A program made the translations under genes and the position numbers. A stretch of DNA of 64,000 bases from Bacillota bacterium (GTDB taxonomy: Bacteria; Bacillota; Sulfobacillia; DUMF01): assembly GCA_012840015.1 (NCBI GenBank), contig DUMF01000025.1, positions 1 through 64,000 of the forward strand, in the 5' to 3' direction. The number at the start of each line of letters is the position of its first letter. Within the stretch, counting starts at the first letter, position 1. Of the stretch, positions 27,165 through 37,082 are shown one piece after another. A model generated the notes under the pieces. It saw nothing but the letters and a program-made list of their open reading frames with translations, was not told the DNA's origin and did not search any database.

Positions 27165-28064
27165 ATGGCGGAGAAACGCGTAGTGGAGTGCGTGCCTAAT
27201 TTCAGCGAGGGCCGCAGGCCAGAGATCATCGACGAAATAGTTTCAGAGGCTTCGCGCATGATGGGGCTCAAAGTGCTGGACGTTGCTCCAGATGCCAGCC
27301 ACAATCGCGTAGTAGTTACTATGGCCGGTTTGCCTGAAGCGGTGGAGGAAGCGGCTTTCCGCATGACTGCGAAGGCAGCACAGTTAATCGACATGAACCA
27401 GCATCGAGGGGAGCATCCGAGGATTGGTGCTACCGACGTGATACCGTTCGTGCCCGTGTCCGGTGTTACCATGGAGGAATGCTGCGAGATGGCGCGCAGG
27501 GTCGCCAAACGCATCGCGGAGGAACTGGGAATACCGACATACCTGTATGCTAAAGCAGCCACAAGGCCCGATAGAGTCAGGTTACCCGACATACGGCGGG
27601 GAGAGTATGAAGGACTGCGTGATGCCATCAAAGACCCAGCGCGCCATCCGGATTTCGGTAAGCCACAGCTTCACCCGACTGCAGGTGCTACCGTCGTTGG
27701 AGCTCGGCCGCCCCTCATTGCGTTCAACGCCAACCTGAATACTCAAGACGTGGAGATTGCCAAGGCCGTTGCCAAAGCGGTGCGGGAGTCCAGCGGGGGC
27801 CTGATGAACGTGCAGGCCAAGGGTATCATGATCGAGGAGAAAAAGTGTGCCCAGGTTACGATGAACCTGTTGGATTACGAGCGGACTCCTATGGCGCGAG
27901 TTCTGGAAATGGTGAAAACAGAAGCAGCCCGGTATGGCGTCCAGGTGATAGAAACCGAGATCGTCGGGTTGGTACCGCTCAATGCGCTCTTAGACTCGGC
28001 GTGCTGGTACCTCCGGGTAGGCAAATTCTCCAGACAGCAAATACTCGACCTGAGCGTAGAGTGA
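27165..28064 (+). CDS. ftcD: Glutamate formimidoyltransferase
   Basis: Transfers the formimino group of N-formimino-L-glutamate to tetrahydrofolate, giving glutamate. The 299-residue protein starts ECVPNFSEGRRPEIIDEI and has VLDVAPDASHNRVVVTMAG and HPRIGATDVIPFVPV, typical of the transferase domain. The C-terminal cyclodeaminase domain of bifunctional FTCD is absent. It closes the hutH-hutP-hutU run, so this organism uses the folate-linked end of the pathway. Imidazolonepropionase (hutI), needed between HutU and this step, is not in the window. Confidence 0.93.
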   Translation: MAEKRVVECVPNFSEGRRPEIIDEIVSEASRMMGLKVLDVAPDASHNRVVVTMAGLPEAVEEAAFRMTAKAAQLIDMNQHRGEHPRIGATDVIPFVPVSGVTMEECCEMARRVAKRIAEELGIPTYLYAKAATRPDRVRLPDIRRGEYEGLRDAIKDPARHPDFGKPQLHPTAGATVVGARPPLIAFNANLNTQDVEIAKAVAKAVRESSGGLMNVQAKGIMIEEKKCAQVTMNLLDYERTPMARVLEMVKTEAARYGVQVIETEIVGLVPLNALLDSACWYLRVGKFSRQQILDLSVE

Positions 28065-28089
28065 TTGTGCTGGCCTGCCGAAGTGCGCG

Positions 28090-29076
28090 TTAGATACCCA
28101 TGACGTCGCGCACTTCCGCCAGCGTCTGCGAAGCTACCTCGCGCGCGCGAGCGGCGCCATCCCGTAGGACGTCTTCCACGAGGCCGGGCTGAGCTTCAAC
28201 TTGCCGACGCCTTTCAGTTATGGGAGCGAGAAAGTCCACGAGTGCTTTGGCGAGCTCGCGCTTGCATTGCACGCAGCCCACCTTGGCGCCACGGCAAGCC
28301 TCTTCTGTTTCCCCAATGGTTCTTGGCATGAATATCTTCCGGTACTGGAATACAGCGCAAACATCCGGGTGCCCCGGGTCAGACTTCTTGATCCTGGCAG
28401 GGTCGGTGATCATCGATTCTACCTTTGCCTTAACTTCTTCTGGTGTAGCAGAAAGGTCGATTTGATTGCCATAGCTCTTGCTCATTTTCCTGCCATCGAG
28501 CCCCGGCAGGAGCGTCACGCGGTTCAGAAGCGCCTGGGGTTCCGGGAAAACCGGCTTATACAGGTAATTGAACCGTCTCACGATCTCGCGTGTTAACTCC
28601 AGGTGAGGAAGCTGGTCCTCGCCCACTGGCACCTTGGTGGCTTTATATACCAGTATATCCGCGGCCATGAGCACCGGATAGCCGAGAAAGCCGTAAGTGG
28701 CGATCTCGCGCCCTTGCAGCTCACGTAGCTGCTCCTTATATGTCGGCACCCTTTCGAGCCAGGCGAGGGGCGTGATCATAGAAAGCAATAGGTGCAGTTC
28801 GGCGTGCTCCTTTACATGAGATTGGCGGAATATCACGCATTTTTTCGGATCGAGACCGGCACTCAGCCAATCGACCACCATCTGGTATATATTCTCGCGT
28901 AATTCAGCGGTATCTTCGTAACCGGTCGTGAGGGCATGCCAGTCCACTACCGGGAAGAAACAGCGATACTGATCCTGCATCTTAACCCAATTATCGAGTG
29001 CTCCCAGCAGATTCCCAAGATGGAGTCTGCCTGTAGGTCTCATCCCGCTGAGGACTGTCTCCCTCTCTTGGTTCAT
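28090..29076 (-). CDS. trpS: Tryptophanyl-tRNA synthetase
   Basis: Charges tRNA-Trp. A class I synthetase of 328 residues with the HIGH-like motif in RPTGRLHLGNLLGA and the KMSKS motif in GLDGRKMSKSYGNQ. The ATG whose complement is 29074-29076 follows GGAGGG by about nine bases and is chosen over an ATG eight codons upstream. It is convergent with ftcD, 25 bases away, and divergent from tnaA, which degrades tryptophan. Confidence 0.95.
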   Translation of the reverse strand: MNQERETVLSGMRPTGRLHLGNLLGALDNWVKMQDQYRCFFPVVDWHALTTGYEDTAELRENIYQMVVDWLSAGLDPKKCVIFRQSHVKEHAELHLLLSMITPLAWLERVPTYKEQLRELQGREIATYGFLGYPVLMAADILVYKATKVPVGEDQLPHLELTREIVRRFNYLYKPVFPEPQALLNRVTLLPGLDGRKMSKSYGNQIDLSATPEEVKAKVESMITDPARIKKSDPGHPDVCAVFQYRKIFMPRTIGETEEACRGAKVGCVQCKRELAKALVDFLAPITERRRQVEAQPGLVEDVLRDGAARAREVASQTLAEVRDVMGI

Positions 29077-29118
29077 CGAAAGAATCCCTCCATGCCTCAT
29101 ATGTTGACTACTAACGGC

Positions 29119-29127
29119 ATTATATCA
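29119..29127 (-). promoter_or_regulatory. Extended -10 promoter element for trpS
   Basis: On the minus strand the sequence reads TGATATAAT: a perfect -10 TATAAT (29119-29124) with the TG of an extended -10. A start near 29112 would leave a leader of about 36 bases, too short for a T-box. No good -35 is visible. Confidence 0.5.
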
Positions 29128-29239
29128 TCAATGCCTGTAAGACATGCGGACCTTCGGCTAGCAGGAATAGAAGAGACCATGGAGAACAAATTCACGGTAT
29201 ACTTCCCCGCACACATTCGTATTAAGGGGGTCCCTTGGG

Positions 29240-30619
29240 ATGAAGGAACGGGGCGGCGCGGAACCCTTCAAAATCAAGATGGTGGAACCAGTCGGCCTGA
29301 CGACCAAGGCCCAAAGAGAGGAAATACTCAAGAAGGCGGGGTATAACCAGTTCAGGATCCCCGCCGAATATGTCTACATCGACCTCATGACTGATAGCGG
29401 CACTTCCGCCATGAGTGACAACCAGTGGGCGGGCATTATGATGGGCGATGAGTCATATGCCGGAGCGAGGAACTTCTACCACCTGCGGGACACAGTGAGG
29501 GAGATTTTCACCTACGAGTACGTGATACCTACGCACCAAGGGAGAGCTGCCGAAAACATCCTGATGTCCGCAGTGCTCTGGCCGGGTAAGTACGTCTTGG
29601 GCAACATGTTTTTTGACACGACCGAAGCGCACATAGCCCACAAAGGTTGCAAGGGCGTATCGTTCATGATTCCCGAGGCATATGACACGCAGAGCACCCA
29701 CCCGTTCAAGGGGAACGTCGATGTCGTACGCTTAGAGGAATTCATCCGAAAAGAGGGCGCCAGCAAGGTCGGCATGATTATCATTACCGTGACGTGCAAC
29801 AATAACGGGGGACAGCCGGTATCTATGGAAAACGTGCGGCAGGTGAGCGCGGTGGCACGCAAGTACGGGATACCGTTGTTCTTCGACTCCGCGCGCTTCG
29901 CCGAGAACTGCTATTTCATCAAGAAGAGAGAAGCAGGCTACGGAGATCGCAGTATCCTGGAAATCGCAAACGAAATGTTCTCATACGGCGATGGAGCCAC
30001 CTGCAGTGCAAAAAAGAGCGCCCTGGTCAATATCGGCGGCTTCTTAGCCATGAATAGCAAGGAGCTATACGACAAGTGCCTGGAATACCTCGTACTGTTT
30101 GAGGGGTTCGCTACGTATGGTGGTTTGGCGGGACGGGACCTGGAGGCCATGGCCAGGGGTTTGAGGGAAGGATTGGACGAAGCCTACCTCGAGGACAGGA
30201 TCGGGCAAGTGGAGTACCTGGCTTCGGCTCTGATGGAAGCGGGGGCAAGCGTGGTATTGCCGCCAGGCGGGCACGCAGCCTACGTTGATTGCAAGAAGAC
30301 TGTACCCCATCTCAGCTGGGACAAGTTCCCCGCAGATTCCCTGGGCGTAGCGCTTTACCTCGATTGCGGGGTACGAACGGTGGGGCTAGGTGCGCTGGCC
30401 TTCGCCGAGAAAGACCCCGTGACGGGAGAATGGGTGCCTCCAGAATTGGAACTCCTCAGGCTAGCGGTGCCGAGGAGGGTATATACAGACAGGCATATGA
30501 ACGTGGTTGCGGAAGCGATGGGGAGAGTTCTGAAGCGCCCCGAACAAATCCGCGGCCTCCGCTTGGTAAAAGAACCGGCCAGGCTGCGTCATTTCTTGAG
30601 TGAGCTGGAGCCGATCTGA
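29240..30619 (+). CDS. tnaA: Tryptophanase (tryptophan indole-lyase)
   Basis: PLP-dependent beta-eliminating lyase: tryptophan to indole, pyruvate and ammonia. The 459-residue protein is similar to both tryptophanase and tyrosine phenol-lyase. Residues that separate them favour tryptophanase: Asp 126 in FFDTTEAH (Thr in TPL), a Leu in GVRTVGLG where TPL has its phenol-binding Arg, and His 451 in LRHFL (Phe in TPL). The PLP lysine is in CSAKKSALVNIGG (258-259), and FFDSARFAENCYFIK gives the PLP Asp. No TnaC-type leader could be confirmed. The next gene, a radical SAM protein, follows after 14 bases. Confidence 0.9.
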   Translation: MKERGGAEPFKIKMVEPVGLTTKAQREEILKKAGYNQFRIPAEYVYIDLMTDSGTSAMSDNQWAGIMMGDESYAGARNFYHLRDTVREIFTYEYVIPTHQGRAAENILMSAVLWPGKYVLGNMFFDTTEAHIAHKGCKGVSFMIPEAYDTQSTHPFKGNVDVVRLEEFIRKEGASKVGMIIITVTCNNNGGQPVSMENVRQVSAVARKYGIPLFFDSARFAENCYFIKKREAGYGDRSILEIANEMFSYGDGATCSAKKSALVNIGGFLAMNSKELYDKCLEYLVLFEGFATYGGLAGRDLEAMARGLREGLDEAYLEDRIGQVEYLASALMEAGASVVLPPGGHAAYVDCKKTVPHLSWDKFPADSLGVALYLDCGVRTVGLGALAFAEKDPVTGEWVPPELELLRLAVPRRVYTDRHMNVVAEAMGRVLKRPEQIRGLRLVKEPARLRHFLSELEPI

Positions 30620-30633
30620 AAACGAGCGGTTCT

Positions 30634-31956
30634 GTGACAGAAGCCATATATGCAGCCCAGAGCGCCGGCGTATTGCCGCTCACGTCGGTGTGTAACCTGG
30701 GCTGCGTCTTTTGCAGCAACAGGTTCAATCCCGCTGGGGTTGAAGTGTACAGGATAGCTCCACGGGAGCTTAGCGAAATCCGGGAGAGCCTACAGTGGCT
30801 TCCGCGGAGAGGCAAGATCGTTATCGGCGAGTCCGCGACTCGAATCATCGAAGGGGAGCCCCTGACCCACCCGCGGTTCCTGGAGATTATCAGATACATT
30901 CGGCGGCTGCGCCCCAGCCTCCAAATACAGGTGACTACGAACGCCACTCTCCTGACGGAGGAGATCGTGGCAGAACTCGCGGATCTGGGTGGGATTTCCT
31001 TTGTGATCTCGTTGAATTGTCTTTCTGCGCAATGGAGGCAGAGGCTGTTGGGCAGTCCCAGCGACGTGGTGGGAGCGGTACAGGCAGTTGCCGATAGGGG
31101 TCTGCGCTTTGATGGGAGCGTTGTGGCTATGCCTCACCTCACGGGTTGGGAGGAACTTGAGGGGAGCGTTGAGTTTCTCATCCAGGCCGGCGCGCAGACG
31201 GTGCGCATCATGGAACCGGGCTTCACGAAGTTGACTCCCAAGCATCTCTGCCCGGAGAAGCCCGATGAGGTGAGGGGCGTGCTGGAAGGATTGGCTGCGG
31301 AGCTTTCGGAGAAACATGGGGTGGCAGTGCTGGTAGAGCCGGCACAGCCAGCAGATCTACGGCCGGTAATTGAGGGTGTAGTACGTGGATCGCCAGCGCA
31401 TTCGGCAGGCCTCCGGCGTGGAGATGTCGTTGAGAAGGTAAACGGAGTCACGGCCTTATCCCGGGCACATGCCTTCCAAATGTGCTTGAAGGCTGAAAAC
31501 CCGGTACTGAGGGTTTATCGCGGGGGCGAGCGGCTCGAGATCATGCTCAGAAAAAGAGCGGAAGAAGAAAGCGGCATCGTCATGTATGACGATATCTCAT
31601 ACGATACTCTCGTACAGTTGGCCGGCTATCTGTCGGCCAGAAGAAGCATGGTGATCGCTACGTCCACTATAGCTGCGAAATGTGTCAATGCTGCTGTGGA
31701 GACGTGTGCCCGGCTGGCCAGTACTGAAGCGCGTGCGAAGGTGCTTGATGTCCAAAACCGCTTCTTCGGCGGGTCCATACGTTGCGCAGGTTTGCTTACA
31801 GCTTATGATATCATGGAAAAGCTGGAAACAGAGTTGCCTCGGGATGCTCTCGTGGTGTTACCACAAAGAGCCTTTGACTGGCGAGGTAGAGACTTAACCG
31901 GGAGGTCATACAGCACAATATGGCAGAAGACGGGAAGAGAGACGATCCTTATATAA
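30634..31956 (+). CDS. Radical SAM protein with internal PDZ and DUF512-like C-terminus
   Basis: A 440-residue protein with three parts. The radical SAM domain (about 1-240) has the cluster motif CNLGCVFC (20-27). A PDZ-like domain (about 245-310) contains VVRGSPAHSAGLRRGDVVEKVNGV. The C-terminal part resembles DUF512 (NRFFGGSIRCAGLLTAYDIMEKL, then VVLPQRAF). In the better known DUF512 proteins the PDZ comes first, so this order is different. The reaction is unknown. It starts with GTG 30634 right after tnaA and overlaps the first M42 gene by 37 bases. A weak ribosome site leaves the exact start open. Confidence 0.8.
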   Translation: MTEAIYAAQSAGVLPLTSVCNLGCVFCSNRFNPAGVEVYRIAPRELSEIRESLQWLPRRGKIVIGESATRIIEGEPLTHPRFLEIIRYIRRLRPSLQIQVTTNATLLTEEIVAELADLGGISFVISLNCLSAQWRQRLLGSPSDVVGAVQAVADRGLRFDGSVVAMPHLTGWEELEGSVEFLIQAGAQTVRIMEPGFTKLTPKHLCPEKPDEVRGVLEGLAAELSEKHGVAVLVEPAQPADLRPVIEGVVRGSPAHSAGLRRGDVVEKVNGVTALSRAHAFQMCLKAENPVLRVYRGGERLEIMLRKRAEEESGIVMYDDISYDTLVQLAGYLSARRSMVIATSTIAAKCVNAAVETCARLASTEARAKVLDVQNRFFGGSIRCAGLLTAYDIMEKLETELPRDALVVLPQRAFDWRGRDLTGRSYSTIWQKTGRETILI

Positions 31957-33005
31957 AGTTGTTGGCGGAGCTCTCGGAAGCGTTCGGCCCGTCAGGCGGC
32001 GAGTCTCCGGTTGCATCTATAGCCGGTGTCTGGCTCAAGCCATGGTGCGATGAGATCTGGGAGGACGAAATGGGGAACCTGCTGGCCAAGCGGCACGGTT
32101 ATGGCGATGGGGGGCAGCACGTAGGCACCGTAGTGATAGCCTCTCACATGGACGAGGTAGGCCTCATTGTCAAGGACATAGACGAGCGGGGTTTTCTTCG
32201 CTTTGCTGTGCTCGGGGGCATAGACGAAAGAGTGCTCGTGGGACAGGAGGTGACCGTGCTGGGAAGACAACCAGTGGGTGGCGTGATCGGAATGAAGCCG
32301 CCGCATCTCCTCCGGCCGGATGAGGCAGGGAAATCCATACCAATGGCAGATCTATTCATAGATACGGGGCTCGGTACTGAGGTGAAGCGCTTCGTCTCGG
32401 TTGGGGACATGGCCTGCTTTAAAAGTAGCTTCAGGCGGCTGAAAGGAGAGCTGGTTACCGGGAAAGCTCTGGACAACAGGGCTGGAGTAGCTACTGCCTG
32501 CCAGACGATGCGTTTGCTCTCTGCCAGAAAGCACCCACCGGACGTGATTGCTCTGCTCAGCACTCAAGAAGAAGAAGGATTGCGAGGCGCCATGACGGGT
32601 TGCTACCGTCTGAAGCCCAAAGTGGCCATTGCCCTGGATGTTACGCACGGTGATATGCCTGGTCTTTCAGAGTGGGAATCTCATAAGCTGGGCGGAGGAC
32701 CGACCATACTGGTGGGGGCTAACGCTCATCCGAAACTGGCGGAGTTGCTCTTTCAAGTGGCCGGGGAATTAGGGATGGAATGCCAGACAGAGGTGGCACC
32801 CGGGCGCAGCGGAACGGACGCCTGGGAAATGCAGGTGTCTCGCGAGGGCGTGGCCACAGCCGTCGTGAGCATACCGCTACGCTACATGCATTCCCCGGTG
32901 GAGACCATGGATGTAAGGGACGGGAAACGCTGCGCAGAACTCCTGGCGACGGCGATAAGCCGCATGGAAAAGGCGTTCATGGAGGGTCTGAATTGCTGGG
33001 ACTAG
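31920..33005 (+). CDS. M42-family aminopeptidase, paralog 1
   Basis: A 361-residue di-zinc aminopeptidase of the TET type (glutamyl aminopeptidase/endoglucanase M family). Metal and catalytic motifs in order: SHMDEVGLI (His), KALDNRAGV (Asp), STQEEEGLRGA (catalytic and metal Glu), ALDVTHGDMP (Asp) and RYMHSPVE (His). These enzymes assemble as large tetrahedral particles that trim peptides in the cytosol. It is the first of three tandem paralogs with overlapping ends. Confidence 0.92.
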   Translation: MAEDGKRDDPYIKLLAELSEAFGPSGGESPVASIAGVWLKPWCDEIWEDEMGNLLAKRHGYGDGGQHVGTVVIASHMDEVGLIVKDIDERGFLRFAVLGGIDERVLVGQEVTVLGRQPVGGVIGMKPPHLLRPDEAGKSIPMADLFIDTGLGTEVKRFVSVGDMACFKSSFRRLKGELVTGKALDNRAGVATACQTMRLLSARKHPPDVIALLSTQEEEGLRGAMTGCYRLKPKVAIALDVTHGDMPGLSEWESHKLGGGPTILVGANAHPKLAELLFQVAGELGMECQTEVAPGRSGTDAWEMQVSREGVATAVVSIPLRYMHSPVETMDVRDGKRCAELLATAISRMEKAFMEGLNCWD

Positions 33006-34012
33006 AAGAGCTGACTCAAGCTTCAGGTGTATCTGGCAGGGAAGATGAGGTTCGGAGGCTCATTCTCGAACACCTGAAGAAAATACCGGAAATCAGGGTC
33101 CGCACCGATGTGATGGGTAATGTACTGGTGAGTACCGGGCGCAAAGGACGAAAGGTAATGCTCGCCGCACATATGGATGAGGTAGGCTTGATGATCTCCG
33201 GTATCAGCAAAGAAGGATTACTTTACTTCAAGAAAGTAGGCGGCATTGATGACAGGGTGCTTTTGGCCAAAGTAGTGCTGATCGGAAAAGACAGGATCCC
33301 CGGGGTAATCGGGGCAAAACCCATACATAAACAAGAACCTAAGGAAAGGGAATCTGTGATAAGGGCGGACCAACTCTTCATCGACATTGGTGCTTCCCGC
33401 AAAGAGGAGGCGGAACGATGGGTGCACCCGGGGGACGTGGCGGTATTTGCTACGCAGTTCGAGCGTTACGGTAACGTGGTAAAAGCAAAGGCGCTGGACG
33501 ATCGAGTGGGTGTCGCCATCCTCTTGCGCCTCCTGGAGCAGACCTTCGACCTCGATCTTCACGTGGCTTTCACCGTCCAGGAGGAGGTAGGATTGCGCGG
33601 AGCCAGAACAGCTGCATATCAACTCGAACCCGAGTGCGCTTTGGTGGTGGAAGGGACAATTTGCTCGGACATACCCGAAATCGAGCCCCACCAATGGGTA
33701 ACGAAACTGGGAGCCGGCGCAGCCTTGAGCGTGGCCGACCACACTTCGCTGGCGAACAGGGGTTTGCTGAGGGTCTTGGAGGAGAGTGCCCAGAAGGCAG
33801 GAGTCAGGTATCAGTTCAGGGAGAGCAGCGCAGGTGGCAACGATGCGGGCGCTATTCAGGTTTCGCGGGCGGGGGTCCCCACCGCGAGCGTATCCGTACC
33901 GGTACGATATCTCCACAGCCCGTGCTCGATAGCAGATTCAGGGGATATTGAAGACACATACCGCCTACTCGAAGCTTTTCTAAGACGAGTGGAAGGGGGC
34001 CTTGTGATTTGA
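32993..34012 (+). CDS. M42-family aminopeptidase, paralog 2
   Basis: A 339-residue paralog of the preceding enzyme with AHMDEVGLM, KALDDRVGV, TVQEEVGLRGA and RYLHSP. At the metal-ligand position where the other two copies have Asp (DVT), this one has Glu (VVEGT), a substitution also seen in the family. TTG 32993, six bases after GGAGGG, is preferred; the frame is open far upstream within paralog 1 but that part is not M42 sequence. It overlaps paralog 1 by 13 bases and paralog 3 by four. Confidence 0.9.
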   Translation: MLGLEELTQASGVSGREDEVRRLILEHLKKIPEIRVRTDVMGNVLVSTGRKGRKVMLAAHMDEVGLMISGISKEGLLYFKKVGGIDDRVLLAKVVLIGKDRIPGVIGAKPIHKQEPKERESVIRADQLFIDIGASRKEEAERWVHPGDVAVFATQFERYGNVVKAKALDDRVGVAILLRLLEQTFDLDLHVAFTVQEEVGLRGARTAAYQLEPECALVVEGTICSDIPEIEPHQWVTKLGAGAALSVADHTSLANRGLLRVLEESAQKAGVRYQFRESSAGGNDAGAIQVSRAGVPTASVSVPVRYLHSPCSIADSGDIEDTYRLLEAFLRRVEGGLVI

Positions 34013-34980
34013 AGGAACTACTGAGAGAGCTGTGTGGCATACCAGGTCCGTCCGGTAACGAGGACTGTATACGGGAAGCTATCCGGAAAGCGGTCGAGGG
34101 TATGGCTGACGACCTCAGGACCGATGCCCTGGGGAATTTGATCCTCCGAAAGGGGAGCGGGGACAGGAAACTGATGCTGGCGGCTCATATGGACGAGATC
34201 GGGCTGATCGTAACCCACGTGGAAGAGAACGGCTTCTTGAGGTTCGGCACTATAGGCGGTATTGCGCCAGTCGCCCTGGTGGGTCAGAGAGTGCAATTCC
34301 TCGACGGCAGCCTCGGGGTGATAGGCTGCGAGAAAGTGGATGACCGGAAGGATCTAAAGCAGGAGCATCTCTTCATCGATGTGAGGAACGGGAGTAACCG
34401 GCGTGTGGGCGATGTATGTTGCCCTGTAGGAGGCGCCGAATTCGATGGGGATTTCGTGGTGTCGAGGGCGCTGGACGACAGAGTGGGTTGCGTGGTGCTC
34501 ATAGAAACGTTACGAAGGCTGTGTGCAGAGGGCTTTCAGGGAGCAGAGGTGTACTTCGTGTTTACCGTACAGGAAGAGCTGGGCCTCAGGGGAGCGCATA
34601 CGGCTACTTTCGGCGTAAAGCCCGATGTAGGGATAGCAGTCGATGTAACGGTTGCAGGAGATACTCCTAAAGCGAAGAGTACCAGCCTTCGCTTAGGAAA
34701 GGGCTGCGCCATAAAGGTAAAGGATCACAGTGTAATAACGACGCCTGCCGTTCGCCGGAAACTCCAGAAGATCGCCGAGGAGCGGGGAATACCATACCAG
34801 CTAGAAGTGCTGGAGCAAGGGGGAACTGACGCGGGCGCGATTCAGTTAACCTGTGGTGGGATACCCACGGGCGCTGTATCTGTGCCAGTTCGATACGTAC
34901 ATACGCCTTCTGAAACAGCCCATATGGGCGATGTGGAGGCCTGTGTGAATTTGTTGGTGCAGTTTATCAAGGAAGCTTAG
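34009..34980 (+). CDS. M42-family aminopeptidase, paralog 3
   Basis: A 323-residue enzyme, the shortest of the three, with AHMDEIGLIV, RALDDRVGC, TVQEELGLRGAH, AVDVTVAGDTP and RYVHTPSE, so all metal-binding positions are present. TTG 34009 overlaps the stop of paralog 2. The three copies differ clearly in sequence, so they are old paralogs likely to have different residue preferences and possibly able to mix in one particle. Confidence 0.91.
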   Translation: MKELLRELCGIPGPSGNEDCIREAIRKAVEGMADDLRTDALGNLILRKGSGDRKLMLAAHMDEIGLIVTHVEENGFLRFGTIGGIAPVALVGQRVQFLDGSLGVIGCEKVDDRKDLKQEHLFIDVRNGSNRRVGDVCCPVGGAEFDGDFVVSRALDDRVGCVVLIETLRRLCAEGFQGAEVYFVFTVQEELGLRGAHTATFGVKPDVGIAVDVTVAGDTPKAKSTSLRLGKGCAIKVKDHSVITTPAVRRKLQKIAEERGIPYQLEVLEQGGTDAGAIQLTCGGIPTGAVSVPVRYVHTPSETAHMGDVEACVNLLVQFIKEA

Positions 34981-34993
34981 GGAGGCTCACGAG

Positions 34994-35503
34994 ATGATCG
35001 CAGAATTCCAGGGGAAAACGCCCAAGCTGCATCCCTCTACGATGTTGTTTCCATCTGCGGACGTCATCGGCGACGTCGAGCTGGGCGAGGAGGTGTGCGT
35101 CTGGCCGGGCGCAGTGGTGCGGGGCGACCTCAATTACGTAAAGGTAGGCAGGTGTACCAATATACAAGACAACGTTGTGCTGCACCCGACAGAGGAGTTC
35201 CCCGTGGTCGTGGGCGATTATGTGACCATCGGCCACGGCGCAATAGTACATGCTTGTGTTGTAAGAGACAGGTGTTTGATCGGCATGGGTGCAGTGGTGT
35301 TGGACGGCGCGGAGATCGGGGAAGAGTCCATTATCGCCGCGGGAGCGGTTGTGGCTCCTAACAGCAAAATCCCGCCTAGGAGCATGGTAATGGGAGTGCC
35401 GGGTAAGGTGGTAAGGGGGCTTTCCGCGGAAGAGGCCTCCAACATGGTCAGACACGCCATCTACTACATGAACCTGGCACGAAAACACTTCCCTGCGCGT
35501 TGA
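34994..35503 (+). CDS. Gamma-carbonic anhydrase family protein
   Basis: A 169-residue left-handed beta-helix protein with hexapeptide repeats. Three His ligands expected for the metal are visible: VLHPTEE and the two in IGHGAIVHAC. The RGDLNYVKVG and NIQDNVVLH segments are typical of the gamma class. Many such proteins are of uncertain activity. It follows the M42 trio by 13 bases and is the last gene before the guaB promoter. Confidence 0.88.
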   Translation: MIAEFQGKTPKLHPSTMLFPSADVIGDVELGEEVCVWPGAVVRGDLNYVKVGRCTNIQDNVVLHPTEEFPVVVGDYVTIGHGAIVHACVVRDRCLIGMGAVVLDGAEIGEESIIAAGAVVAPNSKIPPRSMVMGVPGKVVRGLSAEEASNMVRHAIYYMNLARKHFPAR

Positions 35504-35524
35504 CCGGCTTTCCTCGGGGGTCGG

Positions 35525-35553
35525 TTGAGGGGCAGTATTGTGTGTGCTATACT
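35525..35553 (+). promoter_or_regulatory. Predicted sigma-A promoter of guaB
   Basis: TTGAGG (35525-35530), a 17-base spacer and TATACT (35548-35553). Transcription would begin near 35560, about 44 bases before the guaB ATG. No purine riboswitch could be recognised in that short leader. Confidence 0.65.
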
Positions 35554-35567
35554 AGGGCAAATGCTGA

Positions 35568-37067
<1,500 letters not shown>

Positions 37068-37082
37068 GGTGGCTCACTTGTC

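Noticed and set aside
26813-27631. 272-codon minus-strand frame across hutU and ftcD
   Set aside because: It is antisense to two well supported genes and has no recognisable domain.
29077-29239. T-box riboswitch for trpS
   Set aside because: The predicted trpS leader is only about 36 bases, and no specifier loop or T-box sequence is seen.
29131-29346. Possible TnaC-like leader peptide before tnaA
   Set aside because: A frame from ATG 29131 contains a Trp in GVPWDEG but runs 72 codons and deep into tnaA, has no ribosome site and lacks TnaC features.
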